Shown: positions 26,503-36,976, counted from the first letter of the stretch. The stretch: DNA of 64,000 bases from REEB76 sp963774895 (GCA_963774895.1 CAVZGN010000001.1:558001-622000), one strand, 5' to 3'. The notes: a model not told the origin generated them from the letters alone. Numbers and translations: made by a program.

Positions 26503-27387
26503 ATGATCAAGAATTACACCAAGTACCTGGCTATTGTGTTGTTGACCGCCTGCATTGCCGTCGGTTGTGCTACCCATAAAGTGCAACCAGTTGCAGCTCC
26601 GGCTCCTACAGGCCCGAATGCGGCGACTACCCAGGCGATTGCTGATGCCCAGGCTGTAATCAATGGCGCCCAGGCACCGTGTACCGACACCGGTGATGCT
26701 TCGCAATTGCTCACCCAGGCACAGGCGGCAGGTCAGGCTGGCGATAATGCCAAGGCCCAGCAGCTTGCTGCCCAGGCCAAGCAGGATGCGGAAACCGCCA
26801 TCAACAACTGCTATCTGAGCCACGCGCGTGATTTACTTGCCCAGGCACAGGAATTCACCAACCTGAACTCCGATCAGCAGAACCGCCTCAACCAGGGCCA
26901 GACGGACATCAACAACAACCAGGGCAAGCCCGCCTATGATGTGCTGGCCGCTTTGGTTGCGGAGCTGCAGGCCGCCAAGAGTACTTATAGCGTGATGCGC
27001 GGTGACAGCCTGTGGCGGATCGCCGGCAAATCCGAAGTCTATGGCAACCCGCTGGAGTGGCCGTTGATCTTCAAGAACAATGCCGACTCCATTAAGCATG
27101 CGGACCTGATCTATCCGAAGCAGGACCTCAACGTGGTGAGCAACCCGCTGAAGACCGATGTGGATTCCGCTACTTGGTATGCCCAGCATCGCGGTGCCTG
27201 GAAGAATCACAAGGCTGACCGTCGCGACCGCCGCTGGCTGAGTGGCGATCTGGCGGCACCCGCTGCGGGCGCTATGTCCAACACGCCGGCTGCCAGCCCA
27301 GCCGCACCGGCTACAAGTGCAGCTCCCGCACAGAGCATGGCGCCAGCAGCTTCTGCGACGCCGGCGCCCAGTGCTTCAACGCACTGA
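26503..27387 (+). CDS. DUF4398-like lipoprotein with LysM domain
   Basis: A 294-aa protein starting at an ATG with GGAG upstream; an earlier in-frame ATG at 26359 gives no signal peptide. The lipobox is ACIAVGC. The central helical part is Ala/Gln-rich with repeats such as LLTQAQAAGQAGDNAKAQQL and LLAQAQEF. A LysM domain follows (YSVMRGDSLWRIAGKSEVYG to LIYPKQDLNV, about residues 166-217), which normally binds peptidoglycan. The tail is Ala/Pro-rich and low in complexity. An envelope protein bridging the outer membrane and the cell wall is the natural inference. Confidence 0.82.
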   Translation: MIKNYTKYLAIVLLTACIAVGCATHKVQPVAAPAPTGPNAATTQAIADAQAVINGAQAPCTDTGDASQLLTQAQAAGQAGDNAKAQQLAAQAKQDAETAINNCYLSHARDLLAQAQEFTNLNSDQQNRLNQGQTDINNNQGKPAYDVLAALVAELQAAKSTYSVMRGDSLWRIAGKSEVYGNPLEWPLIFKNNADSIKHADLIYPKQDLNVVSNPLKTDVDSATWYAQHRGAWKNHKADRRDRRWLSGDLAAPAAGAMSNTPAASPAAPATSAAPAQSMAPAASATPAPSASTH

Positions 27388-27423
27388 TACCAAGCCGTAC
27401 AGGCATCGGTATTCGGTTATTTT

Positions 27424-27451
27424 AAAGGGCCCTTCGGGGCCCTTTCCTTTT
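27424..27451 (+). terminator. rho-independent terminator
   Basis: A perfect 9-bp stem AAAGGGCCC / GGGCCCTTT with a TTCG tetraloop, followed by CCTTTT. It lies about 36 bp after the LysM lipoprotein stop codon and before acyP. Confidence 0.92.
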
Positions 27452-27467
27452 AGTTCGACACACGCCG

Positions 27468-27740
27468 ATGACCATCTGCAAGCTTTGTTTTATCTCCGGT
27501 CGCGTGCAGGGCGTGTTCTTCCGCGCCAGTACCGCGCACCGCGCCAATGAACTCAAGCTGACCGGCTATGCCAGAAACCTGCCGGATGGACGCGTAGAAG
27601 TATTGGCCTGCGGCGAAACTGCGGAAGTGGATTCGCTGTGCGAGTGGTTGTGGGAAGGGCCGCCGGTGGCGCAGGTCAGCGATGTAGTGATCCGCGAGGT
27701 GGAGTGCACGGAGATTCCGCTGGAGTTCACTACGCGGTGA
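27468..27740 (+). CDS. acyP: acylphosphatase
   Basis: Hydrolyses acyl phosphates in the cytoplasm. The 90-aa protein has the catalytic signature CFISGRVQGVFFRAST (catalytic Arg in the RVQGVFFR loop) and LTGYARNLPDGRVEVLACG with the conserved Asn. Length and both motifs are canonical. A degenerate copy of its 3' half lies about 440 bp downstream (28175-28311). Confidence 0.95.
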   Translation: MTICKLCFISGRVQGVFFRASTAHRANELKLTGYARNLPDGRVEVLACGETAEVDSLCEWLWEGPPVAQVSDVVIREVECTEIPLEFTTR

Positions 27741-27781
27741 TTTCCGCCGCCTCGACGGCCGATCACCAACTCCCAAATTCC

Positions 27782-27894
27782 GTCATTCCGGCGAAAGCCG
27801 GAATCCAGGTTTTGTGCGGCCTTCGGCCGTGGTCGTTTTTGAAGTGGGTTCCCGCACACGCGGGCGGGGCACTTTCGTTTCGGCGAAAGTGCCC
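27782..27894. repeat. cluster of palindromic repeats
   Basis: Contains GTCATTCCGGCGAAAGCCGG (27782 onward, related to the repeat at 6373), a GCGGCCTTCGGCCG hairpin, CCCGCACACGCGGG (27851-27864), and an 11-bp perfect stem GGGCACTTTCG / CGAAAGTGCCC (27867-27894). The gap from 27741 to 28368 (628 bp) holds these hairpins, about 280 bp in which I see no gene, and the acyP fragment. Confidence 0.75.
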
Positions 27895-28174
27895 AAAGCC
27901 ATTCCCCCGAACCGCGGGTCGCGGCAACGCGACTACCCTGTACGCTTCGCTCGCTGCGGAGTCGCGCTCACGCTCACGTCACATCCCTGTGCCGGTCGCG
28001 CGAACTCGGCATCCTGCCTTCGTCCCTGACGGGCTGACCTTGCTCACCTCAGTGCTCGGCGCGCGCTACGGGTTAAGAACTGCGTTTTGGTTGGCGCGAA
28101 CGATGCGAATCCAGCTAGTTTTGAGGCAGTATAGGTTCAGCCGCAGCCACACTCCAACCTTAACCCAACCCGAC

Positions 28175-28311
28175 ACTTGACCTACGGCAAGCCGTTGGTG
28201 GCAACGCGCTTTGCGACTGGCTATAGAAAGGTCCGTCGGCGGCACGGGTCAGCCATGCTGATATGTGAAGTGGAGTGTGTCGACATTCCAGAGGCATTTA
28301 CTATCGATTGA
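28175..28311 (+). pseudogene. decayed 3' fragment of acylphosphatase
   Basis: Aligns with the last 45 codons of acyP (27605-27740). The translation recovers ALCDWL, a TAG stop where acyP has Trp, then KGPSAARVSHAD, a 1-bp deletion, and EVECVDIPEAFTID before a TGA. A further 1-bp deletion lies near the 5' end. The acyP equivalents are SLCEWLWEGPPVAQVSD and EVECTEIPLEF. The catalytic half is absent. This looks like an old tandem duplication, or a displaced second acyP, that has decayed. Confidence 0.75.
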
Positions 28312-28368
28312 AAGTTGCTAACTTGAACACCGGGATGCGCATCCGGCGTTACACCAGATGAAAGCGCT

Positions 28369-28944
28369 TTAGTTCCAACTCCAGGTCCTGCTAAGTGCTT
28401 TGAGCACGCTGTCAGAGTAATCGATGCCGACGGTGGCGCCGTTATAGCGCTGCAGGGCTTCACGGATGTCGCCGTGGGAGCGATTCAGGTAGTACTTAAG
28501 GATGGTGCAACCGAGCCTTAAGTTGGTGCTCGCATGAAACAGGTTGCCGTCCGGTTGGCCGCTCAATTTCAGCCAGAAAGGCATGATCTGCATAAGCCCC
28601 TGGGCGCCGGCGTGTGAAACTGCGAAGCGATCAAATTTGCTCTCCACACTGATGATGGCTAGCACCAATTCCGGTGATACGCCAGCGCGCGCGGCTTCCG
28701 CATGAATCAGCTCGAGTAGTGCCAGGCGTTTGTGCGGATCGGTCATAGTCGATGCCAGTCGGTTGGACATGCTCATGAGCCAGACCTGGGCATCGTACCT
28801 GTCCTTGAAGCTGCTGTTGTCAGCGGCGGCCTTCTTTACCAGCGCCAGCAGTTCGGGGCTGGGAGGGGTGAATGCCTCGGCGAGTGCCGGTGCATTCACC
28901 AGCGTGCATACCAACAACAATAACAGAGGCAAGGAGTGTCGCAT
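28369..28944 (-). CDS. exported lytic transglycosylase (SLT type)
   Basis: Cleaves peptidoglycan glycan strands, releasing 1,6-anhydromuropeptides. The 191-aa protein has a signal peptide (residues 1-23), then the SLT domain: GVSPELVLAIISVESKFD with catalytic Glu101, HAGAQGLMQIMPFW, TNLRLGCTILKYYL and a C-terminal LQRYNGAT. There is no other domain, so specificity is not evident. Its ATG overlaps the proS stop codon by 1 bp, indicating co-translation with proS. Confidence 0.9.
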   Translation of the reverse strand: MRHSLPLLLLLVCTLVNAPALAEAFTPPSPELLALVKKAAADNSSFKDRYDAQVWLMSMSNRLASTMTDPHKRLALLELIHAEAARAGVSPELVLAIISVESKFDRFAVSHAGAQGLMQIMPFWLKLSGQPDGNLFHASTNLRLGCTILKYYLNRSHGDIREALQRYNGATVGIDYSDSVLKALSRTWSWN

Positions 28945-30740
28945 CAGTCCAGTTGCGAAGAGGTTCGCACGCGTTCTTTCAGGAACGCGAGCAATTCGCC
29001 GCGCGGCAGGTCGCGGTTATCAGTATCGCGGCGTCCCTTGTATTCCAAAGTTCCGGCATCCAGCCCGCGTTCCGACAGCACTATGCGGTGCGGAATGCCG
29101 ATGAGTTCGGCATCGGCGAACATCGGGCCTGGACGCAGCTCACGATCGTCCAGCAGCACGTCATAGCCGGCTGCCACGAGCTCGGAATAGAGCGATTCCG
29201 CCGCCGACTGCAGCGTTGCCGATTTGTGCATATTGAGTGGCAGGAGTATCAGCTGGAAGGGCGCCAGCGGTTCCGGCCATGCAATGCCGCGCTCATCGTG
29301 ATTTTGTTCAATGGCGGCGGCCACGATACGCGAAACGCCTATGCCATAACAGCCGGTGATCGGCGTCTGCGTGCGACCCTGATCGTCCAGCACGCTGACA
29401 TGCATAGCCGCGGTGTATTTGCTGCCGTTCTGGAAGATGTGTCCGACCTCGATGCCGCGCACAATCTTAAGCGTGCCTTTGCCGTCAGGCGAAGGGTCGC
29501 CTTCCGTTACTTTGCGGACGTCTGCGACGATATAGCCGTTTTCGATATCGCGATCCAGATTGAATCCGCGGCAATGATACCCGGGTTCGTTGGCGCCACA
29601 GACGAAATCCGACATCTTGTCAACGGAGAGGTCGACGATCACCAGGAATGGTTTGACATTGTGTGCGCGTGTGTGTGCTGTCATGTTGTACAGCACTCTT
29701 TTGTGTTCGAGATCTTTAACTGGATTCAGGCCGGCTGGACCAATATACCCGGCCCGGCATCCCAGATATCCCTCGATTTCTGCTTCGCTAGCCAGGCGAT
29801 GGTTCTCGAGACCCGGAATTTTTTTCAGCTTGGTCTCGTTGACTTCATGATCGCCTCGCAGCAGCACCATGGCGAAATCATTTTCACCCATGACCGCGAC
29901 AGCTTTTACGGTTCTGGTCAGGGGGACCTTTAGAAAGGCGGCGACTTCCTGGCAGGTGGTTTTGCCCGGTGTCGCGACTTTTTCGCACTTTTCGGCGGGC
30001 GCTGGACGCGGGTATGCCGGCGCTAGCGCTTCCGCCAGTTCGATATTCGCGGCATAGTCGGACCGGTCGGAGAACGCGATCGCGTCTTCGCCCGAATCGG
30101 CCAGTACTTGGAACTCATGGCTGAGGTCGCCGCCGATGTCCCCGCTGTCGGCGACTACGGCGCGGAATTTCAAACCGAGCCGGGTGAAAATGCGCGTATA
30201 CGCCTGGTACATCGCGTCATAGGTTTTATCCAGACTGGCTTGGTCCATATGGAAAGAGTAAGCATCTTTCATCAGGAATTCGCGGGCGCGCATCACCCCG
30301 AAACGGGGGCGGATCTCATCGCGGAATTTTGTCTGGATCTGGAAGAAGACGGCTGGTAGCTGCTTATAGCTTTTGATCTCACTGCGCACGATATCGCAGA
30401 TGACCTCCTCGTGCGTCGGGCCGAAGCAGTACCACTGCTGCTTGCGGTCCTGAATGCGCAGCAGCAAGTGGCCATACTTGTCCCAACGCCCGGACTCTTC
30501 CCACAGCTCTTTCGGCTGGACGGCGGGCATCAGCAGTTCCCGGGCCCCGGCGCGGTTCATCTCTTCGCGCACCACGGTTTCAACTTTGCGCAGTACCCGC
30601 AGGCCCAGGGGCAGCCAGCTATAGATGCCGGCTGCCAGCTTACGGATCATACCGGCCCGCAGCATCAGCTGATGGCTGACGGTATCCGCATCGGCCGGGG
30701 TCTCCTTGACGGTAAACAGGGGGAAACTGGAGGTGCGCAT
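28944..30740 (-). CDS. proS: prolyl-tRNA synthetase, bacterial type
   Basis: Class II synthetase charging tRNA-Pro. The 598-aa protein includes motif 1 near LRAGMIRKLAAGIYSWLPLG, motif 2 near FRDEIRPRFGVMRAREFLMKD and an inserted YbaK-like editing domain (about residues 225-410) that removes mischarged Ala. Motif 3 is CYGIGVSRIVAAAIEQ, and the C-terminal anticodon-binding domain ends with RGELLAFLKE. Length and organisation are those of bacterial ProS. Confidence 0.97.
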   Translation of the reverse strand: MRTSSFPLFTVKETPADADTVSHQLMLRAGMIRKLAAGIYSWLPLGLRVLRKVETVVREEMNRAGARELLMPAVQPKELWEESGRWDKYGHLLLRIQDRKQQWYCFGPTHEEVICDIVRSEIKSYKQLPAVFFQIQTKFRDEIRPRFGVMRAREFLMKDAYSFHMDQASLDKTYDAMYQAYTRIFTRLGLKFRAVVADSGDIGGDLSHEFQVLADSGEDAIAFSDRSDYAANIELAEALAPAYPRPAPAEKCEKVATPGKTTCQEVAAFLKVPLTRTVKAVAVMGENDFAMVLLRGDHEVNETKLKKIPGLENHRLASEAEIEGYLGCRAGYIGPAGLNPVKDLEHKRVLYNMTAHTRAHNVKPFLVIVDLSVDKMSDFVCGANEPGYHCRGFNLDRDIENGYIVADVRKVTEGDPSPDGKGTLKIVRGIEVGHIFQNGSKYTAAMHVSVLDDQGRTQTPITGCYGIGVSRIVAAAIEQNHDERGIAWPEPLAPFQLILLPLNMHKSATLQSAAESLYSELVAAGYDVLLDDRELRPGPMFADAELIGIPHRIVLSERGLDAGTLEYKGRRDTDNRDLPRGELLAFLKERVRTSSQLD

Positions 30741-30903
30741 TATTGGCTGGGGGCTATATATTGCAAGGCCGCTATTTTAGCGGTCGTGGTCGAGTCCAGT
30801 ATAGTCATAGGCCGCTTGAGACTGCTTATTTCCGCCGGCCATGTCCTGTTGATTTCAGGGCCGGCTGCGGTTAGCGTGATGCCGCCACTCGGGGTATGTC
30901 TAT

Positions 30904-31893
30904 ATGGCTAAAGTGCTCTACGACACCGGTATCAACCCTTCATTGATCAGGGCGCGTCGCGTCGCGATTCTGGGTTTCGGTGCCCAGGGGCGCGCGCAGG
31001 CAATGAACCTCAAGGACTCCGGCGTCAATGTGAGTGTCGGTTTGCGTCCTGGTTCGGCATCGCGCGCGGCGGCGGAAGCCGCTGGACTGCGCGTCGTCGA
31101 ACCAGCCGCCGCCGTCGCCAAGGCGGATATCGTGGTGCTGCTGATACCCGATGAGAACCAGGCACGCGTGTATACGGAAACCATAGCACCCGGTCTCAGG
31201 AAGAACGGCGCACTGATCTTCGCCCATGGCTACAACATCCACTACCAGCGCATCGTTCCGCGCGCTGATCTGGACGTAATGCTGGTTTCTCCCAGCGGCA
31301 TCGGCGAGCAGGTGCGGGCTGAATATCTGGCGGATCGCGGCGTACCGGCGCTGGTGGCCGTGCATCAGGATATCAGCGGCAATGCGCGGCCGCTGGCGTT
31401 ATCTTACGCATGGGCACAAGGCCATGGCCGCGCCGGCATCGTCGAATCCAGTTTCCGCGAGGAGACCGAGACCGACTTGTTCGCCGAGCAGGCGGTGCTG
31501 TGCGGCGGACTCACGCACCTGATCGCGGCGGCGTTCGATACGCTGGTGGAAGCCGGCTATGCGCCAGAAGTGGCCTACTTCTCCTGCCTGTATGAAGTGA
31601 AGCTCATCGCCGACATCGTCAACCGCCACGGCATCGCCAGCATGCGAGAATCCATCTCCACCACCGCCGAGTTCGGGGATTACACCCGCGGTCCGCGTGT
31701 CATCGGGCCGGCATCACGCGCGGCCATGAAAGAAGTGTTGACCGAGATACAAAACGGCCAGTTTGCCAGCGAACTGGAACGCGAAGTCGGCGCCGGCATG
31801 CCGAACGTGAAGATCGCACGTGTGCGGGCGCGCACCCAGCTCATCGAGACCGTCGGCAAGGCATTGCGCAAACACCTGCAGGGCGCCGGCTGA
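30904..31893 (+). CDS. ketol-acid reductoisomerase (IlvC) homologue with altered active site
   Basis: A 329-aa protein collinear with class I KARI. The Rossmann motif is GFGAQGRAQAMNLKDSG and FAHGYNIH carries His108. The metal-binding helix EETETDLFAEQAVLCGG retains Asp191 and Glu195, and MRESISTTAEFGDY keeps the substrate Ser. Two residues required in known KARIs are missing. The catalytic Lys of APKGPG is Ser131 here (SPSGIG), and the first Glu of the YxExLHE metal site is Ser227 (YFSCLYE). No ilvB/ilvN genes are nearby; pssA follows after 58 bp. The gene is intact, so I infer a changed or lost isomeroreductase activity and withhold the ilvC symbol. Confidence 0.8.
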   Translation: MAKVLYDTGINPSLIRARRVAILGFGAQGRAQAMNLKDSGVNVSVGLRPGSASRAAAEAAGLRVVEPAAAVAKADIVVLLIPDENQARVYTETIAPGLRKNGALIFAHGYNIHYQRIVPRADLDVMLVSPSGIGEQVRAEYLADRGVPALVAVHQDISGNARPLALSYAWAQGHGRAGIVESSFREETETDLFAEQAVLCGGLTHLIAAAFDTLVEAGYAPEVAYFSCLYEVKLIADIVNRHGIASMRESISTTAEFGDYTRGPRVIGPASRAAMKEVLTEIQNGQFASELEREVGAGMPNVKIARVRARTQLIETVGKALRKHLQGAG

Positions 31894-31951
31894 TCTGTCC
31901 GACATGCACCTTGGTCGCGCGACACAGCCGGTCATGGCATCATAACGCCCC

Positions 31952-32806
31952 ATGAATCAAAAGCCTGACATACAACCGCCCGTGAATCTGGATTTGGATG
32001 TCGATACCGAAGTCGGTATCGACGAGCAGGTCGGCGAAACGGAAAATGCCGGTGTCGAAGCCACGCGCCGTCGCGGCATCTATCTATTGCCGAACCTGTT
32101 CACCACTGCCGGCCTGTTCGCTGGATTCTATGCGATCGTCGCTGCCATGGCCGGGCATTTCCAGCCGGCGGCCATCGCAGTGTTCGTGGCCATGCTCATG
32201 GATGGGGTTGATGGCCGTATCGCGCGACTCACGCATACGGAAAGCGCTTTCGGCAAGGAATACGACAGTCTCTCGGACATGGTGTCCTTCGGTTTAGCCC
32301 CGGCACTGGTGATGTACGAATGGGCCTTCAAGGACATGGTCAACTTCGGTTTTGTCTGGGGCAAGATCGGTTGGCTGGGCGCATTCTTCTATGCGATCAC
32401 CGCGGCCCTGCGTCTCGCGCGTTTCAATGTGCGCACCGGCGTGGTGGACAAACGCTACTTCCAGGGTTTGCCGAGTCCGGCCGCCGCCGGTATTCTCGCT
32501 GGCGCCGTATGGTTCTGTGCGGATCTCGACATACCCGGGCCGGCGCTGCTGATCCCGGCCTATATCATCACGGTAGGGGCTGGCGCGCTCATGGTGAGCA
32601 GCATCGGCTATTACAGTTTCAAGGATTTCAATCTGCACGGCCGCGTGCCTTTCACGACGATCCTGTTCATCGTCATCGCCATCATCGTCCTGTATCTGGG
32701 TACACCGTGGGTGCTTTTCATAGCATTTTTTCTGTATGCCTGCTCCGGACCGATCATGGCGCTGTGGCGTTTGCGACGCCGACTGGCACACCAGCAAGCA
32801 CATTGA
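31952..32806 (+). CDS. pssA: CDP-diacylglycerol--serine O-phosphatidyltransferase
   Basis: Makes phosphatidylserine in the inner membrane, the precursor of phosphatidylethanolamine. The 284-aa protein has an acidic N-terminal extension of about 40 residues, then GIYLLPNLFTTAGLFAGFYAI and the CDP-alcohol signature DGVDGRIARLTHTESAFGKE followed by DSLSD. Several hydrophobic helices follow. This is the Bacillus-like integral-membrane type, not the E. coli peripheral type. An ilvC-pssA neighbourhood is common in proteobacteria. Confidence 0.93.
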   Translation: MNQKPDIQPPVNLDLDVDTEVGIDEQVGETENAGVEATRRRGIYLLPNLFTTAGLFAGFYAIVAAMAGHFQPAAIAVFVAMLMDGVDGRIARLTHTESAFGKEYDSLSDMVSFGLAPALVMYEWAFKDMVNFGFVWGKIGWLGAFFYAITAALRLARFNVRTGVVDKRYFQGLPSPAAAGILAGAVWFCADLDIPGPALLIPAYIITVGAGALMVSSIGYYSFKDFNLHGRVPFTTILFIVIAIIVLYLGTPWVLFIAFFLYACSGPIMALWRLRRRLAHQQAH

Positions 32807-32812
32807 ACTGCC

Positions 32813-33502
32813 ATGGATGCGCGCCGCGCTCAATATCTCCATGATCTTGGTATAACCGTATGGCAGCAGCGTGGGCAGCCTGGTCAACCGGCGTCCGCGC
32901 CGGCCGCGACCATTTCATCTGATACCCAGGATGCATCCGTCACCGGCATGGACTGGCCGGCGCTGGAGCAGGCGGTCAAGGCCTGCACCGCCTGCGGCCT
33001 GCGTGCCGGCTGCACCCAGACGGTGTTCGGCGTCGGCAACCGCCAGGCGGACTGGCTGGTGATCGGGGAAGCGCCCGGCGCCGATGAGGACAAGCAGGGC
33101 GAACCGTTCGTGGGGCGTGCCGGCCAGTTGCTGAATTCCATGCTGGCGGCCATCGGGTTGAAGCGCGAACAGGTGTACATCGCCAATATCCTCAAGTGCC
33201 GCCCGCCCGGGAATCGCGACCCCAAACCGGAGGAAGCCGCGCTGTGCCGCGCATTCCTGGAACGGCAGATCGCCCTGATCCAGCCGAAACTGATCCTCGC
33301 GCTGGGCCGCATCGCCGCCCAGAACCTGCTGGCCACCGATACACCGATCGCACGCCTGCGCGGGCACGTGCATGAGCTGCATGGCATCCCGGTGGTGGTG
33401 ACCTATCACCCGGCTTATCTGCTGCGTTCGCCCAGCGAGAAACGCAAGGCCTGGACCGATCTGCAGTTCGCGGTGCGCACCATCGGTGGAGGTCGGGCAT
33501 GA
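32813..33502 (+). CDS. uracil-DNA glycosylase, Fe-S family (family 4/5-like)
   Basis: Removes uracil from DNA. After a variable 50-residue N-terminus the 229-aa protein shows CTACGLRAGC (cluster Cys pair), then the active-site motif GEAPGADEDKQGEPFVGRAGQLL, and ILKCRPPGNRDP with EEAALC supplying further Cys. VTYHPAYLLR contains the conserved His. The N-terminus resembles a DNA polymerase-related extension seen in this family. It starts 6 bp after pssA and overlaps rimI by 4 bp. Confidence 0.92.
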   Translation: MDARRAQYLHDLGITVWQQRGQPGQPASAPAATISSDTQDASVTGMDWPALEQAVKACTACGLRAGCTQTVFGVGNRQADWLVIGEAPGADEDKQGEPFVGRAGQLLNSMLAAIGLKREQVYIANILKCRPPGNRDPKPEEAALCRAFLERQIALIQPKLILALGRIAAQNLLATDTPIARLRGHVHELHGIPVVVTYHPAYLLRSPSEKRKAWTDLQFAVRTIGGGRA

Positions 33503-33966
33503 GTGCAGTGGTCGCCATGGCCGAATCCCCGTTGTACCGCCCGATGCGCGGGGCCGACGTGCCCGTAGTCCTCGAAATCGAGAAACGCGCTTATCAATAT
33601 CACTGGAGCGAAGGCATATTCCGTGACTGCCTGCGCGTTGGGTATGGCTGTTGGGTGATAGAATTGGGCGGCGGCATCGGCGGCTACGGCATCCTGTCGC
33701 TGGTGGTGGGCGAGGCGCATCTGCTCAATATCTGCGTGGCGCCCGAATGGCAGCAGCAGGGCTATGGGCGCTTGTTGCTGGAGCATTTCATCGAGCTGGC
33801 GCGCGAGCGTGGCGCCTACCAGATGCTGCTGGAAGTACGGCCTTCCAACAAGGCCGCGCTGCGCCTGTATCGTGCGCGTGGCTTCGAGGAGACCGGTCAG
33901 CGCAAGAATTATTATCCCAGCGCACATGGACGGGAAGACGCCTTGATACTGGGCCTGTCGTTGTGA
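33499..33966 (+). CDS. rimI: ribosomal protein bS18 alanine N-acetyltransferase
   Basis: GNAT acetyltransferase acting on the N-terminus of ribosomal protein S18. The 155-aa protein includes YRPMRGADVPVVLEIEKRAY and WSEGIFRDCLR. The acetyl-CoA loop is EWQQQGYGRLLLEHFIELA, and LEVRPSNKAALRLYRARGFEETGQRKNYY follows, all typical of RimI. Its overlap with the UDG gene is a conserved gammaproteobacterial arrangement. Other GNAT substrates cannot be ruled out from sequence. Confidence 0.9.
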   Translation: MSAVVAMAESPLYRPMRGADVPVVLEIEKRAYQYHWSEGIFRDCLRVGYGCWVIELGGGIGGYGILSLVVGEAHLLNICVAPEWQQQGYGRLLLEHFIELARERGAYQMLLEVRPSNKAALRLYRARGFEETGQRKNYYPSAHGREDALILGLSL

Positions 33967-34019
33967 AGCCGCGCGCTGCAATCGGGTAAAATACCCGCTT
34001 TCCCGTGAGTTGCGTATCC

Positions 34020-35615
<1,596 letters not shown>

Positions 35616-35689
35616 GTGCTAACGCCGCTGTCATAGCCGCGTCACTGCATTCCTGCTAGCCTGTGCCTTCCTCTAAAGCGAGCCGACGC

Positions 35690-36976
35690 ATGCAGTTACC
35701 CAAGAGCCGCAAGGTCTGGAGTTGGGCCCTGTACTACTGGGGCAACCATGCGTTCGCTACGTCTGTCATGACGCTGTTCTTCCCGATCTTCTTCAAGGGA
35801 TACTGGAGCCACGGTGCCGACGTGACCGTCAGCACCTTTCGTCTGGGCGTGGCCAATTCGGTCGCCAGCCTGATCGTGGCGCTGTCGGCGCCGGTGCTCG
35901 GCGCCATCGCCGACCGCGGCAGCCGCAAGAAACAATTCCTGATCTTCTTCGCGTTTTTAGGCGCGATCATGGTGTTCGCACTGCACTTCGTCGCACAAGG
36001 CGCCTGGCAATGGGCCGTGGTGTTTTATGTGCTGGCTTCCATCGGCTATTTCTGGGGCAACGTGTTCGGAGACTCCATGCTGGTGAACGTGGCGGAGAAG
36101 GGCAAGTTGGATATGACTTCGGCCGTCGGGTATGGCATGGGTTATCTGGGCGGCGGGCTATTTCTGATACTGGGTGTGCTCATGAGCCTCAAGCCCCAGT
36201 GGTTCGGCCTGGCGAACGCCACCGCGGCGGTGCGCTGGATCCTGGTGTTCACGGCCATCTGGTGGGCGCTGTTCGCGCTGCCGTTGTTGTTCTTGGTCCC
36301 GGAGCCGCGCAAACCATCGGTTCGCATCAGTCTCATCAAGTCCGCACGCGAAGGTTTCGGCCAGTTCATCACTACCTTCCAGCATGTGCGCGCCTACAAA
36401 CCTGTGTTCATGTTCCTGATCGCCTATTGGGTATACATAGACGGAGTCAATACCATCATCCAGATGGCGGTGGATTACGGTAAAGCCATCGGCTTCAGCA
36501 CCACCGATCTGATCCTGGCGGTGCTGCTGGTGCAGTTCGTGGGCGTGCCGTCGGCTATCTTCTTCGGCCGTCTGGGTGAGCGTATCGGTCCCAAGCTTGC
36601 GATCTTCATCGGTCTGGCGGTCTACGTGGTGGTATCCGTGTTTGCGGCATTCATGCAGTACTCCTGGGAATTCTTCGTGCTCGCCACCCTGGTTGGGCTG
36701 GTGCAGGGCGGCGTGCAGTTGCTGAGCCGCTCCTATTACGCCCGGCTGGTGCCGCTGGAGCGTTCCGGGGAATTTTTCGGCTTTTACAATATGCTGGGGG
36801 AGTTTGCCGCCATCATCGGGCCGTTCCTGATCGGTTTCGTGAGCTATACGACCGGCAGCCCGCGGTTGTCCATACTTTCGGTGATCCTGCTGTTTGTACT
36901 GGGAGCGGTGCTGTTATCCCGGGTGGATGCCCGTGAGGCTAGGCCGGGTTCGCCGGCGGCTGGAGCCCCCGGGTAA
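35690..36976 (+). CDS. UMF1/Atg22-type MFS transporter
   Basis: A 428-aa membrane protein with about 12 hydrophobic segments of the UMF1 group. The N-terminal ALYYWGNHAFATSVMTLFFPIFF is typical, followed by LSAPVLGAIADRGSRKK (MFS loop 2-3 motif), FGDSMLVNVAE, and a second-half YWVYIDGVNTIIQMAVDYG. The C-terminal GGVQLLSRSYYARLVP is also present. Substrate unknown; Atg22-like proteins are linked to amino-acid efflux. The ATG at 35690 is preferred to a GTG at 35663. It is a single-gene unit. Confidence 0.88.
   Translation: MQLPKSRKVWSWALYYWGNHAFATSVMTLFFPIFFKGYWSHGADVTVSTFRLGVANSVASLIVALSAPVLGAIADRGSRKKQFLIFFAFLGAIMVFALHFVAQGAWQWAVVFYVLASIGYFWGNVFGDSMLVNVAEKGKLDMTSAVGYGMGYLGGGLFLILGVLMSLKPQWFGLANATAAVRWILVFTAIWWALFALPLLFLVPEPRKPSVRISLIKSAREGFGQFITTFQHVRAYKPVFMFLIAYWVYIDGVNTIIQMAVDYGKAIGFSTTDLILAVLLVQFVGVPSAIFFGRLGERIGPKLAIFIGLAVYVVVSVFAAFMQYSWEFFVLATLVGLVQGGVQLLSRSYYARLVPLERSGEFFGFYNMLGEFAAIIGPFLIGFVSYTTGSPRLSILSVILLFVLGAVLLSRVDAREARPGSPAAGAPG

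Noticed and set aside
28872..29933. 353-codon plus-strand frame
   Set aside because: Antisense to proS; its length reflects the codon bias of the opposite strand.
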